From: Candidatus Woesebacteria bacterium GW2011_GWB1_39_12
GTDB taxonomy: Bacteria; Patescibacteriota; Microgenomatia; UBA8517
Direction: 5' to 3'
DNA length: 49,635 nt
NCBI GenBank assembly: GCA_000993405.1
Contig: LBWB01000014.1
Coordinates: 1-49,635 of the forward strand
Translations under genes and position numbers: made by a program
The notes under the pieces: model-generated
Told to the model about the DNA's origin: nothing
The model's database searches: none
The model's input: only the letters and a program-made list of their open reading frames with translations
Shown: one piece after another, positions 30,307 through 37,472 of the stretch
Layout: every line of letters starts with the position of its first letter
Numbering within the stretch: position 1 is the stretch's first letter

Positions 30307-31512
30307 ATGAAAATTGCGTTGGTTCATGATTACATAAAGGAATATGGTGGGGCGGAGAGAGTTTTGAAAGTCCTATCAGAAATGTACCCAAAGGCGCCAA
30401 TTTATACCGCGTTTTCGGTGAAAGGAAGTAGTGCAGAAAGAGAGTTTAGAGGCAAGGAAATACATGAAAGTTGGCTCGCTCCATTACTCAAGATTTGGAA
30501 GCTTTACAGCCCCTTGAGGTTTCTAACACCGCTTGTTTGGGGAACAATGGACCTGTCAAATTACGATTTGGTTATCACTTCCTGCAGTTGGTATATAACC
30601 CGCGGATTTTCCACCAAAGGTGGATCGGCCTCTGGCCGAAAAGTAAGGAACACAAAAGTAATCGCTTACTGTCATACTCCCCCAAGATGGCTTTATGGCT
30701 ATGAAACTTCAGTCGGGTTCACGAAATATTGGCCCGTAAAAGTTTACTCTGCAATTGTCGGTCATTTTATGCGTATATATGATTTCAAGACTGCTCAACC
30801 GATAAAATACTGGATTGCCAATTCGAAAAATGTTCAGGAAAGAATTAAAAAGTTTTACAGAAAAGATTCAGTTGTGATTTACCCGCCAGTGGAGGTTGAG
30901 AAGATAATAAAAGCGACCGAAAACATCTATAATCGTCATGCTGAATTTAGTTCAGCATCCAAAAAGATCCTGAAACAAGTTCAGGATGACAGTGTTCTCT
31001 ATTTTTTGATTGTGTCCAGATTGGTGGGCGCGAAGGGGTTGGAGGAGGCGATTAAAGCATTTCAGTCTAAGTCTATGTCTAATTTTAAGTTAAAGATTGT
31101 GGGCGAAGCCCACGGCTTTTCAAATATCCAATCACTAATCACAAATCACAAATCACCCAATGTGGAACTTTTGGGTAGAGTTTCTGATCGGGAGCTGTAC
31201 GAGCTTTATGCAGGGGCAAAAGGGTTTATCGCCCTTGCGAGGGATGAGGACTTTGGTATCACACCTGTAGAAGCTATGGCGGCGGGAACTCCCGTAATTG
31301 CTTTTAACGGCGGAGGGTTTAGAGAATCAATTGTCGACGGCGTGACTGGGATATTAATAGATGATACCCATGAAAAAACTATTAAAGAAGCGATTAGGAG
31401 ATTTAATAAAATCAAATGGGACAAAGAGAAACTTCAAAATCACGCTAAAAGGTTTTCGAAAGAAAGATTTAATAAAGAAATGCTAAAATTTGTCCATGCC
31501 AGAACTTCCTGA
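30307..31512 (+). CDS. GT4-family glycosyltransferase with inserted repeats
   Basis: 401 residues. N-terminal GT-B domain KIALVHDYIKEYGGAERVLK, and C-terminal FIALARDEDFGITPVEAMAA with GTPVIAFNGGGFRESIVDGV, which is the E-x7-E donor-binding region of GT4 enzymes. It likely builds a cell-surface polysaccharide. Three foreign-looking in-frame segments are visible: FSTKGGSASGRK (30609-30642), RHAEFSSASKKILKQVQDD (30935-30990) and NIQSLITNHKSP (31125-31160), all in surface loops of the fold. The mutM start lies inside its last codons. Confidence 0.9.
   Translation: MKIALVHDYIKEYGGAERVLKVLSEMYPKAPIYTAFSVKGSSAEREFRGKEIHESWLAPLLKIWKLYSPLRFLTPLVWGTMDLSNYDLVITSCSWYITRGFSTKGGSASGRKVRNTKVIAYCHTPPRWLYGYETSVGFTKYWPVKVYSAIVGHFMRIYDFKTAQPIKYWIANSKNVQERIKKFYRKDSVVIYPPVEVEKIIKATENIYNRHAEFSSASKKILKQVQDDSVLYFLIVSRLVGAKGLEEAIKAFQSKSMSNFKLKIVGEAHGFSNIQSLITNHKSPNVELLGRVSDRELYELYAGAKGFIALARDEDFGITPVEAMAAGTPVIAFNGGGFRESIVDGVTGILIDDTHEKTIKEAIRRFNKIKWDKEKLQNHAKRFSKERFNKEMLKFVHARTS
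30609..30642 (+). repeat. In-frame double palindrome in the GT4 gene
   Basis: CCACC-AAA-GGTGG (30611-30623) followed by TCGGCC-TCT-GGCCGA (30625-30639). GC-rich; encodes FSTKGGSASGRK. Confidence 0.7.
30935..30990 (+). repeat. In-frame palindromic element (HAEFSSASKKILKQVQDD type)
   Basis: Two hairpins, ATGCTGAA-TTTAG-TTCAGCAT (30938-30958) and ATCCTGAA-ACAAG-TTCAGGAT (30967-30987). The second is nearly identical to one in the DNA ligase gene (38289-38309). It is translated within the glycosyltransferase. Confidence 0.85.
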
Positions 31513-32359
31513 AGTAGAAACAATCAGATTACAGCTTGAGAAATACTTGAAGGGACACAAAATTGAAAATGTTCAAGTAAATGTACCTAAGATTTTTAGT
31601 GGAAATCCTAAAGACTTGGTTGGTGCAAAGATCAAGGATGTAAGGCGGTTTGCAAAAGTTTTGTCGATCGATCTTTCTAATGGCTTTTCAATTGTCATTC
31701 ATATAAAACTTACTGGGCAGTTGATTTATAGGGGGCCGAATTTACCTCACTCCGCACAAGGCTCCGCGGGGCTTTCCAAGAAAGTGGTTGGAGGCATTCC
31801 TGGACCCCACACTCACGTAATTTTTAAACTCGATAAGGGTGGATTTCTTTACTATAACGATGTGAGACGATTTGGTTGGATTAAAGTTATTAAAACAGAT
31901 GAAGTAGAGAAAACTGGTTTTATTGGCAAGCTTGGCCCCGAACCTTTCAAAGACTTAACTTTAAATATTTTTGAAAGTGTGCTTTCGAAAACCTCACGGG
32001 CCGTAAAAGTAGTTCTGATGGATCAAGCCAAAATTGGGGGAGTAGGGAATATTTATGCAAATGATGCATTATGGCTCGCCGGGGTAAACCCGTCGAAGCA
32101 GGCTAAGAAATTAAGAAATGAAGAAATTAAGAGTTTATATGATGCAATCCATAAAGTTCTGAAAGATGGATTGAAATACGGTGGGGCATCGGAACTTGCT
32201 TTTGTTACCCCAGACGGTAAAGAAGGAGAATACCAGGAACACACATTGGTTTACGGACATGAAGGTGAACCCTGCGACCGTTGTCATAAGTCAAAAATCC
32301 AAAAATATTTTCTCTCCGGACGCGGTACTTATTTTTGCCCAAATTGTCAAAAGACTTAA
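31496..32359 (+). CDS. mutM: Formamidopyrimidine-DNA glycosylase
   Basis: 287 residues from the ATG at 31496, which gives the obligatory MPELPEVE start (Pro2 nucleophile, Glu3). IHIKLTGQL carries the conserved Lys; PHTHVIF, YNDVRRFGW, the helix-two-turn-helix GGVGNIYANDALW and a C-terminal zinc finger (CDRC...CPNC) follow. It excises oxidised purines. Between GQLIYRG and PHTHVIF lies a ~20-residue extra loop with GC-rich codons (NLPHSAQGSAGLS). A -10 TGCTAAAAT (31481-31489) inside the upstream gene lies 6 nt before the ATG. Confidence 0.95.
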   Translation: MPELPEVETIRLQLEKYLKGHKIENVQVNVPKIFSGNPKDLVGAKIKDVRRFAKVLSIDLSNGFSIVIHIKLTGQLIYRGPNLPHSAQGSAGLSKKVVGGIPGPHTHVIFKLDKGGFLYYNDVRRFGWIKVIKTDEVEKTGFIGKLGPEPFKDLTLNIFESVLSKTSRAVKVVLMDQAKIGGVGNIYANDALWLAGVNPSKQAKKLRNEEIKSLYDAIHKVLKDGLKYGGASELAFVTPDGKEGEYQEHTLVYGHEGEPCDRCHKSKIQKYFLSGRGTYFCPNCQKT

Positions 32360-32385
32360 GTAAGGTATAATTGCTTCAAACGAGA

Positions 32386-33582
32386 ATGTTAATTCGTAAA
32401 ATTCAGTTAACAAATTTTAGAAGTTTTAAGACTAAACTTTTGGAGTTTTCACCAAAAACAACGGTTATTATTGGCCCCAATGCTTCGGGTAAAACTAACA
32501 TTATTGAGTCAATATTTTTACTATCCACAGGAAAAAGTTTCCATGCAAGGGTAGAGGAAGAAATGATTTCTTATAGTGAGGAAATTGCAAGAGTTAAGGG
32601 GGCTATAGTTGATAAAAGTGACGGAGAACGATCGGGGACTAATTTGGAGGTTGTTTTAACTCGGGGCGAAATAACAATTGGGAGATCTCCTGAAAAAGTG
32701 GAGAAGGTGGCGAGGAAAAAACTTTTGATAAACGGTGTTAGTAAAAGGTTAATTGATTTTGCGGGAACTTTTAAAACAGTATTGTTTGGCCCGTGGGATA
32801 TGGGGTTGGTGACCGAAGCGCCAAGTACAAGAAGAAAATTTTTGGATACTGTATTAGCACAGGTAGACAGGGAGTATAGACGGGCGAGTATGTCTTATGA
32901 GAAAGGATTAAGGCAGAGAAATAAGATACTTTGGAGTTTAAGGGAAAACCCCTCGACTCCTTTCAGTCACTCGGGACGATCCCAATTAATCTTTTGGGAC
33001 CGTCTTCTTATAAAAAACGGTGATTATATTTCGACAAAACGCATGGAGTTTATTGAGTTTGTAAATTCAAGAGAAGGACTTAATGATCAGATTTTCAGCC
33101 TTGAATACGACAGGAGCGCAATATCTGAAGCCAGGCTTGAGCAATATGCTGACGAAGAAATCGCAGCTGCAAGCACTTTGGTCGGACCCCATAGAGATGA
33201 CTTTATATTCAAGGTAAAAGGTAAAAGCCTGCCTGCCGGCAAGGCAGGGCAAGGGGTGAAAGATAGGGAGCTTGCGCGGTATGGTTCGCGTGGTGAGCAG
33301 AGGATGGGAATTTTGTGGCTGAAGCTGTCTGAGCTTGCATTTATTGAACAGATGTCGGGTGAAAAGCCGACATTACTTCTGGATGATATCTTTTCCGAAC
33401 TTGACCATGAGCATAGAAATATCGTTTTTGAGGTTGTGAAGGGCCACCGGCTCGGAGGAGCCTCTGGCTCGGAGAGCCAACAATCCCACCTTCACCAAGG
33501 CTTCGGCGGGCAAGCAATAATAACAACCGCCGATCCGCATTATATTGAAGGACTGGAAAAAGTGGAAAAAATTAAGCTATGA
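32386..33582 (+). CDS. recF: DNA replication and repair protein RecF
   Basis: About 398 residues from the ATG at 32386 (MLIRKIQLTNFRSF); the TTG at 32371 lies inside the TATAAT box. Walker A GPNASGKT, FGPWDMGLVTEAPSTRRKFLD, VGPHRDDF, signature SRGEQRMGILWLKL and Walker B LLLDDIFSELD are present. RecF loads RecA at ssDNA gaps. Two repeat-derived insertions are in frame: LPAGKAG (33228-33248), and about 20 residues (RLGGASGSESQQSHLHQGFG, 33446-33515) between KGH and QAIITTADPHY, a place where RecF is normally continuous. Confidence 0.95.
   Translation: MLIRKIQLTNFRSFKTKLLEFSPKTTVIIGPNASGKTNIIESIFLLSTGKSFHARVEEEMISYSEEIARVKGAIVDKSDGERSGTNLEVVLTRGEITIGRSPEKVEKVARKKLLINGVSKRLIDFAGTFKTVLFGPWDMGLVTEAPSTRRKFLDTVLAQVDREYRRASMSYEKGLRQRNKILWSLRENPSTPFSHSGRSQLIFWDRLLIKNGDYISTKRMEFIEFVNSREGLNDQIFSLEYDRSAISEARLEQYADEEIAAASTLVGPHRDDFIFKVKGKSLPAGKAGQGVKDRELARYGSRGEQRMGILWLKLSELAFIEQMSGEKPTLLLDDIFSELDHEHRNIVFEVVKGHRLGGASGSESQQSHLHQGFGGQAIITTADPHYIEGLEKVEKIKL
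33228..33248 (+). repeat. In-frame GC-rich palindrome in recF (LPAGKAG type)
   Basis: CCTGCCT (33228-33234) / AGGCAGG (33242-33248) around GCCGGCA, itself palindromic. Encodes SLPAGKAGQ. Confidence 0.75.
33446..33515 (+). repeat. In-frame compound palindromic insertion near the recF C-terminus
   Basis: GGCTC-GGAG-GAGCC (33449-33462), then TGGCTC-GGA-GAGCCA (33465-33479), then CACCTTCACCAAGGCTTCGG. It interrupts the conserved KxHQ(A/V)IITTxDP segment without changing frame. Confidence 0.75.
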
Positions 33583-33599
33583 GGCTATAATTACTCGTT

Positions 33600-33812
33600 A
33601 TGAATGAAAGAAGAAGAAGAGGTACAATAAATCGGCTAACAAATTGGGTACATGCGACATTAGGAGTGAGTAACCCACAAGGAGCAGAATATCTGAGGGG
33701 TATGCAAGAAAAATATGGATCTGGAGGTACCGAACCACCTGAAGCAACTTTGGTTTATAGGTCAGAGATAGAGTCTGTTCATTTGGAACCAGATAAACCC
33801 TCAGGAACTTAA
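33600..33812 (+). CDS. Small hypothetical protein
   Basis: 70 residues: MNERRRRGTINRLTNWVHAT, then SNPQGAEYLRGMQEKYGSGG. TATAAT (33586-33591) lies 8 nt before the ATG, which supports expression. No TM segment and no known family. It follows recF by 17 nt. Confidence 0.5.
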   Translation: MNERRRRGTINRLTNWVHATLGVSNPQGAEYLRGMQEKYGSGGTEPPEATLVYRSEIESVHLEPDKPSGT

Positions 33813-33829
33813 AGAAGCTCTGGGAATCA

Positions 33830-34123
33830 TCATTCTTCTTTCTCTTTCCTCGCGATTTTACTTAGTTGGTAAGTAACAAAAACTGCCAGGAGGGTTACAA
33901 AAAGGGCATAAATTAAGAGTGAGACAAAGCCTGAACTTTGGCCGAAGAAGGGTTGAATATAGATTTTAATAAACTCCTTTATGAGTTCATTCCAAGCTAG
34001 TGCCGCCACGAGTCCAAACCCGCTGGTAACGAGTTTCAAAAGCTGGGAAGAAAACTGTTTTTTGAACTTCTGTGCCTCTTTTTTAATTTTATTGTGCACT
34101 CCTTTAGTTTTTTCTTTGGCCAT
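33830..34123 (-). CDS. DUF5654-like two-TM membrane protein
   Basis: About 97 residues from the internal ATG at 34123 (MAKEKTKGVHNKIKKEAQKF); the longer frame to 34213 starts in non-conserved sequence. Two TM segments: LVTSGFGLVAALAWNELI and FVSLLIYALFVTLLAVFVTY, with WNELI between them. The C-terminus is charged. This layout matches DUF5654 proteins, small membrane proteins of unknown role. Confidence 0.7.
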   Translation of the reverse strand: MAKEKTKGVHNKIKKEAQKFKKQFSSQLLKLVTSGFGLVAALAWNELIKEFIKIYIQPFFGQSSGFVSLLIYALFVTLLAVFVTYQLSKIARKEKEE

Positions 34124-34167
34124 GTTAATGATAGTATATGCTAAGAATTTCCAAATTCCAATTTCCA

Positions 34168-34329
34168 ATGAAAATTTTTGACCCATCCGAATTAGACAAG
34201 CTTTATAAACCACACCAAAATTCCTCAGGAGAAGACAATGGTTCCCAGCACTATACTTACTTGCTCCCGAGGTCTACGTCCTCGCGTCGCAATTGCGTAA
34301 GTGCGGGACTAATCCATTTTCTTATTTAA
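34168..34329 (+). pseudogene. Truncated duplicate of the nnrD N-terminus
   Basis: From ATG 34168 the frame reads MKIFDPSELDKLYKPHQNSS then GEDNGSQ, parallel to the real nnrD start MRAFDPKEILNLYQPKDKSS then GEENGQ. Similarity stops after about 27 codons and the frame then runs into unrelated sequence to a stop 3 nt before the nnrD ATG. The two copies share protein but little nucleotide identity, so this is an old tandem duplication remnant or a divergent copy. Confidence 0.7.
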
Positions 34330-34332
34330 ACT

Positions 34333-35220
34333 ATGCGTGCATTTGATCCTAAAGAAATTTTGAATTTATACCAACCGAAGGATAAAAGCTCAGGGGAAGA
34401 AAATGGGCAAGTTACCATTATTGGCGGTTCTAAACTTTTCCACGGGGCACCTCTTTTTGCGCTGAAAGTGGCTTCAAGAATTGTTGACATGGTTTTCTTC
34501 ACATCCCCAGAATCGTCAGTCGGACGCATTGCCGAGATAGTGAAATCGAAACTTATGTCCTTTATCTGGGTTCCATGGGAGGATGTTGAGGCATATATAC
34601 AAAAATCCGATGCCGTGTTGGTCGGACCGGGATTCATGCGTTTTAAAAGCGAATCACAAATCACTAATCACAAATCACTCTCTGGGTACGATGGTGCTGC
34701 CAGAGTGACCAGAGATATTACTAAAAGGTTGCTGCTGAAGTTTTCAAATAAGAAGTGGGTAATTGATGCAGGGAGTTTGCAAGTAATGGATGCGGAGTGG
34801 ATACCGAAAGGAGCAGTATTGACACCGAACAGGAAGGAATTTGAACTGCTTTTTAATATCAAATATCAAAAATCAAAAATCAAAGATACAAATCAAAAAT
34901 TAAAAATTGTTTTTGAGAAAGCTAGGGAATATAAATGCATAATAGTACTAAAAGGTCCAGAGACAGTTATTTGTTCGCCCGAGGAGTGCGTCTTGGTAAA
35001 AGGTGGAAATCCGGGTATGACAAAAGGGGGAACCGGGGATGTTTTGGCGGGATTGACTGTTGCGCTCTTAGCCAAAAACAATTCCTTTTTAGCCGCAGCC
35101 TCGGCTTCCTATATTGCAAAAAAAGCAGCAGATGAGCTTTTTGAAAAAGTAGGAGTGAACTACAATGCAGATGATTTGGCGGATAAGATTCCTGAGGTTT
35201 TAGGAAAATACCTTCGATAA
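34333..35220 (+). CDS. nnrD: ADP-dependent NAD(P)H-hydrate dehydratase
   Basis: 295 residues, ribokinase-like fold. GQVTIIGGSKLFHGAPLFAL, LVGPGFMR, WVIDAGSL, LTPNRKEFELLF and the signature GMTKGGTGDVLAGLTVALL are diagnostic of NnrD/CARKD, which repairs hydrated NAD(P)H. Two low-complexity in-frame segments, SQITNHKSL (34648-34682) and YQKSKIKDTNQKLKI (34855-34915), lie in loops. The 3' end overlaps the convergent hydrolase gene by 21 nt. Confidence 0.93.
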   Translation: MRAFDPKEILNLYQPKDKSSGEENGQVTIIGGSKLFHGAPLFALKVASRIVDMVFFTSPESSVGRIAEIVKSKLMSFIWVPWEDVEAYIQKSDAVLVGPGFMRFKSESQITNHKSLSGYDGAARVTRDITKRLLLKFSNKKWVIDAGSLQVMDAEWIPKGAVLTPNRKEFELLFNIKYQKSKIKDTNQKLKIVFEKAREYKCIIVLKGPETVICSPEECVLVKGGNPGMTKGGTGDVLAGLTVALLAKNNSFLAAASASYIAKKAADELFEKVGVNYNADDLADKIPEVLGKYLR

Positions 35221-36111
35221 AATTAATTTTCGTATTTCATCAGCTTTTATAAATATTGTGTTGTGGCCGACGTTAAAATTAGTTACCTCATAACCTTTCC
35301 AGAATTCGGATGCCTTTTCAAAGTTAATTAGTTCATCTGAGTCGGCCAGAACAGGAAAAATTTTACCTTTTGGTCTATTAGTGAGTCTTTTTGGTATGGA
35401 GAATGACTTTGGTATACTTTTATTTTTGGAGAGCATTTCGTAATTAACCACAAACTCTTTAATGTTTCTATCGACAAGTATTTCTCCGAAATTTGGATAT
35501 GAAACGATAGGAAAATAAAAGTCGGCGCTGTCAAAATAGAAATAATGAAGGGCAGTAACTGTTCCACCAAGAGAAACGCCGGCCACTATAACCTTTTGAT
35601 CCGAATTGTTCCTATGCGTATCGACGATTTCATCAATTGCCAGGGTAGATGAACAAATAGCCGCCAGCATGTTTGTGAAATTGTTTAAGAATTTCTTACG
35701 AACGTCGTCTATTGAATCGTGGTGTGCGGCCTTAACGGAAAATACGTTAAATTTTTCCATTAATACTTTATTTGCAAAGACTTTTAAGTGAAGAGGATTT
35801 AGTCGGCCAAGACCGTGATGAAATATTATTGAAGGTCTTTGTGTCAGAAAATCGTTGTGAAGATAAATTTTAGTTATTCCTTCAGATTTTTTAAATGAAT
35901 ACCTGATTTCCCAGTGCTTCCCGGGGAGTTTAACTACCGAATAATTTATTGAATTTAGTACTCTGGTAAAGGTTGTAACTTTTTCGTTTGGGTCCTGTTC
36001 AGATAGAATTTGGACGGCGTATTTGTTTGCGAACTTGATGATATTTTCGCTCTTGAGAGTACTAATTACTCTCTTTTCAATTTTTGCAACGGGAATGATG
36101 TCCAGTTTCAT
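35200..36111 (-). CDS. Alpha/beta hydrolase
   Basis: About 303 residues from the ATG at 36111 (MKLDIIPVAKIEKRV); the TTG at 36132 is less likely. The catalytic triad is visible: nucleophile elbow GVSLGG, acid in LADSDELI, His in NVGHNTIF; the oxyanion segment is IIFHHGLGR. TACAAT (36126-36121) lies 9 nt upstream of the start. Esterase or lipase-like, substrate unknown. Its end is convergent with nnrD (21-nt overlap). Confidence 0.82.
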   Translation of the reverse strand: MKLDIIPVAKIEKRVISTLKSENIIKFANKYAVQILSEQDPNEKVTTFTRVLNSINYSVVKLPGKHWEIRYSFKKSEGITKIYLHNDFLTQRPSIIFHHGLGRLNPLHLKVFANKVLMEKFNVFSVKAAHHDSIDDVRKKFLNNFTNMLAAICSSTLAIDEIVDTHRNNSDQKVIVAGVSLGGTVTALHYFYFDSADFYFPIVSYPNFGEILVDRNIKEFVVNYEMLSKNKSIPKSFSIPKRLTNRPKGKIFPVLADSDELINFEKASEFWKGYEVTNFNVGHNTIFIKADEIRKLILSKVFS

Positions 36112-36175
36112 ACAACAGTTATTGTAGTACAAATCGTGGCTGTTATTTCCGCAAGATATGCGGTAATATTAGATA

Positions 36176-37243
36176 ATGTATTCACCTAAATTTGAAATCA
36201 CGAATAAAATCCTGAAGAATATCGGTCAGATTGAGGCTGCAAAGGAGGTAATCGAGAATGCTCCTTTGGTTCCTTACTACGAAAAACAGTTTGCATCAGA
36301 CGCCCTTGCGAGAACAGTTCACCACGGTACGCATATTGAAGGGGTTGGTTTATCTACACTGGACTTGGTCAAGAAAGTCCTTGAGGGCGAGGAAGTTGTT
36401 GCCCACGATAGAGACATTCAGGAAATAATAAATTATAGAAATGTGATGAAACTTTTGGACGAACTGGCGGTTAAAAGGGGAGGTTATGATATTGAGAGTT
36501 TAACGGATATTCACCGCGAAACCGTGCAAAAGATTGTTGCTGAAGATAAGGTAGGGATTTTAAGAAAATCTCAAGTGGTTATCAAAGAAGAAGAGAGTGG
36601 TCAGGTGATTCTTGAGCCACCGCCCGCAGTTGAGGTGCCGTATCTATTGGAGGATTTTTTTGAATGGTTAAATTCGGCTGATGCGCGAGACCTTCACCCT
36701 GTTTTAAGAGCCGGAATTGCACACTACATTCTTGTTACAATTCATCCTTTTGTCGAGGGAAACGGTCGTACAGTCAGAGCCTTTGCAAATCTTATTTTAA
36801 TGCGGGAAGGGTACAATATTAAACGTTTTTTTGCCCTTGAAGAGCATTTTGACGATGATCCGGCAGCTTATTATGATGCTTTTGCAAAAGTCGATAAACA
36901 GTCAAAAAATATTGCCGCAAGAGATATGACCACCTGGCTCGAATATTTTACAGAAGTTGTTTCGGTCGAACTTAATAAGGTAAAGGAGAAAGTCAGAAAG
37001 ATTTCTATAGACACAAAACTTAAAGGTAAAATTGGTGAACAGGTAGCTCTGACTCAAAGGCAGATGAAGCTCATCGAGCATCTTTCTGAGGTAGGATCGG
37101 TCGTTACACAGGATCTGCGTTCTACTTTTCCGATGGTTTCCGACGATACAATTTTGCGGGATCTGAGCGATTTAATGGATAAAGGTATAATTAAAAAGGA
37201 AGGCAAAACTAAAGCATCTCGTTATATAATTGCGAGTAGATAG
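36176..37243 (+). CDS. Fic family protein (AMP-transferase type) with winged helix
   Basis: 355 residues. An N-terminal inhibitory helix with HGTHIEGVGL (variant of S/TxxxEG/N), the Fic core HPFVEGNGRTVRAFANLIL near residue 185, and a C-terminal winged-helix region (LTQRQMKLIEHLSEVGSVVT). Fic enzymes usually AMPylate target proteins; the N-terminal Glu blocks ATP binding in the resting state. TAATAT (36164-36169) lies 6 nt before the ATG. A small membrane protein follows 4 nt after its stop. Confidence 0.92.
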   Translation: MYSPKFEITNKILKNIGQIEAAKEVIENAPLVPYYEKQFASDALARTVHHGTHIEGVGLSTLDLVKKVLEGEEVVAHDRDIQEIINYRNVMKLLDELAVKRGGYDIESLTDIHRETVQKIVAEDKVGILRKSQVVIKEEESGQVILEPPPAVEVPYLLEDFFEWLNSADARDLHPVLRAGIAHYILVTIHPFVEGNGRTVRAFANLILMREGYNIKRFFALEEHFDDDPAAYYDAFAKVDKQSKNIAARDMTTWLEYFTEVVSVELNKVKEKVRKISIDTKLKGKIGEQVALTQRQMKLIEHLSEVGSVVTQDLRSTFPMVSDDTILRDLSDLMDKGIIKKEGKTKASRYIIASR

Positions 37244-37247
37244 AAAA

Positions 37248-37451
37248 ATGTCATCAAACGACCCACAATTTTTATACATGATTTTGGTACTTCCGAGCTT
37301 ATTCGGATTGACCCTTGTGGGAGATGGATTAAATAAGTTAATGCATGAAGAGTCGGGTGGAATAATTTCAATCATGTTCGGCTTGATATTTATAGGAGTC
37401 GTAGTTTTTGCCTATATTTTCTTCACAACGTACCTGACAAGCCAGGTTTAA
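37248..37451 (+). CDS. Small two-TM membrane protein
   Basis: About 67 residues from the ATG at 37248 (MSSNDPQFLYMILVLPSLFG). Two hydrophobic segments, LYMILVLPSLFGLTLV and IISIMFGLIFIGVVVFAYIF. It lies 4 nt after the Fic gene, so it is probably co-transcribed. The longer reading from 37230 overlaps the Fic C-terminus and is not needed. No family recognised. Confidence 0.6.
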   Translation: MSSNDPQFLYMILVLPSLFGLTLVGDGLNKLMHEESGGIISIMFGLIFIGVVVFAYIFFTTYLTSQV

Positions 37452-37472
37452 TAAGTAGTATAATAAGCCTGT

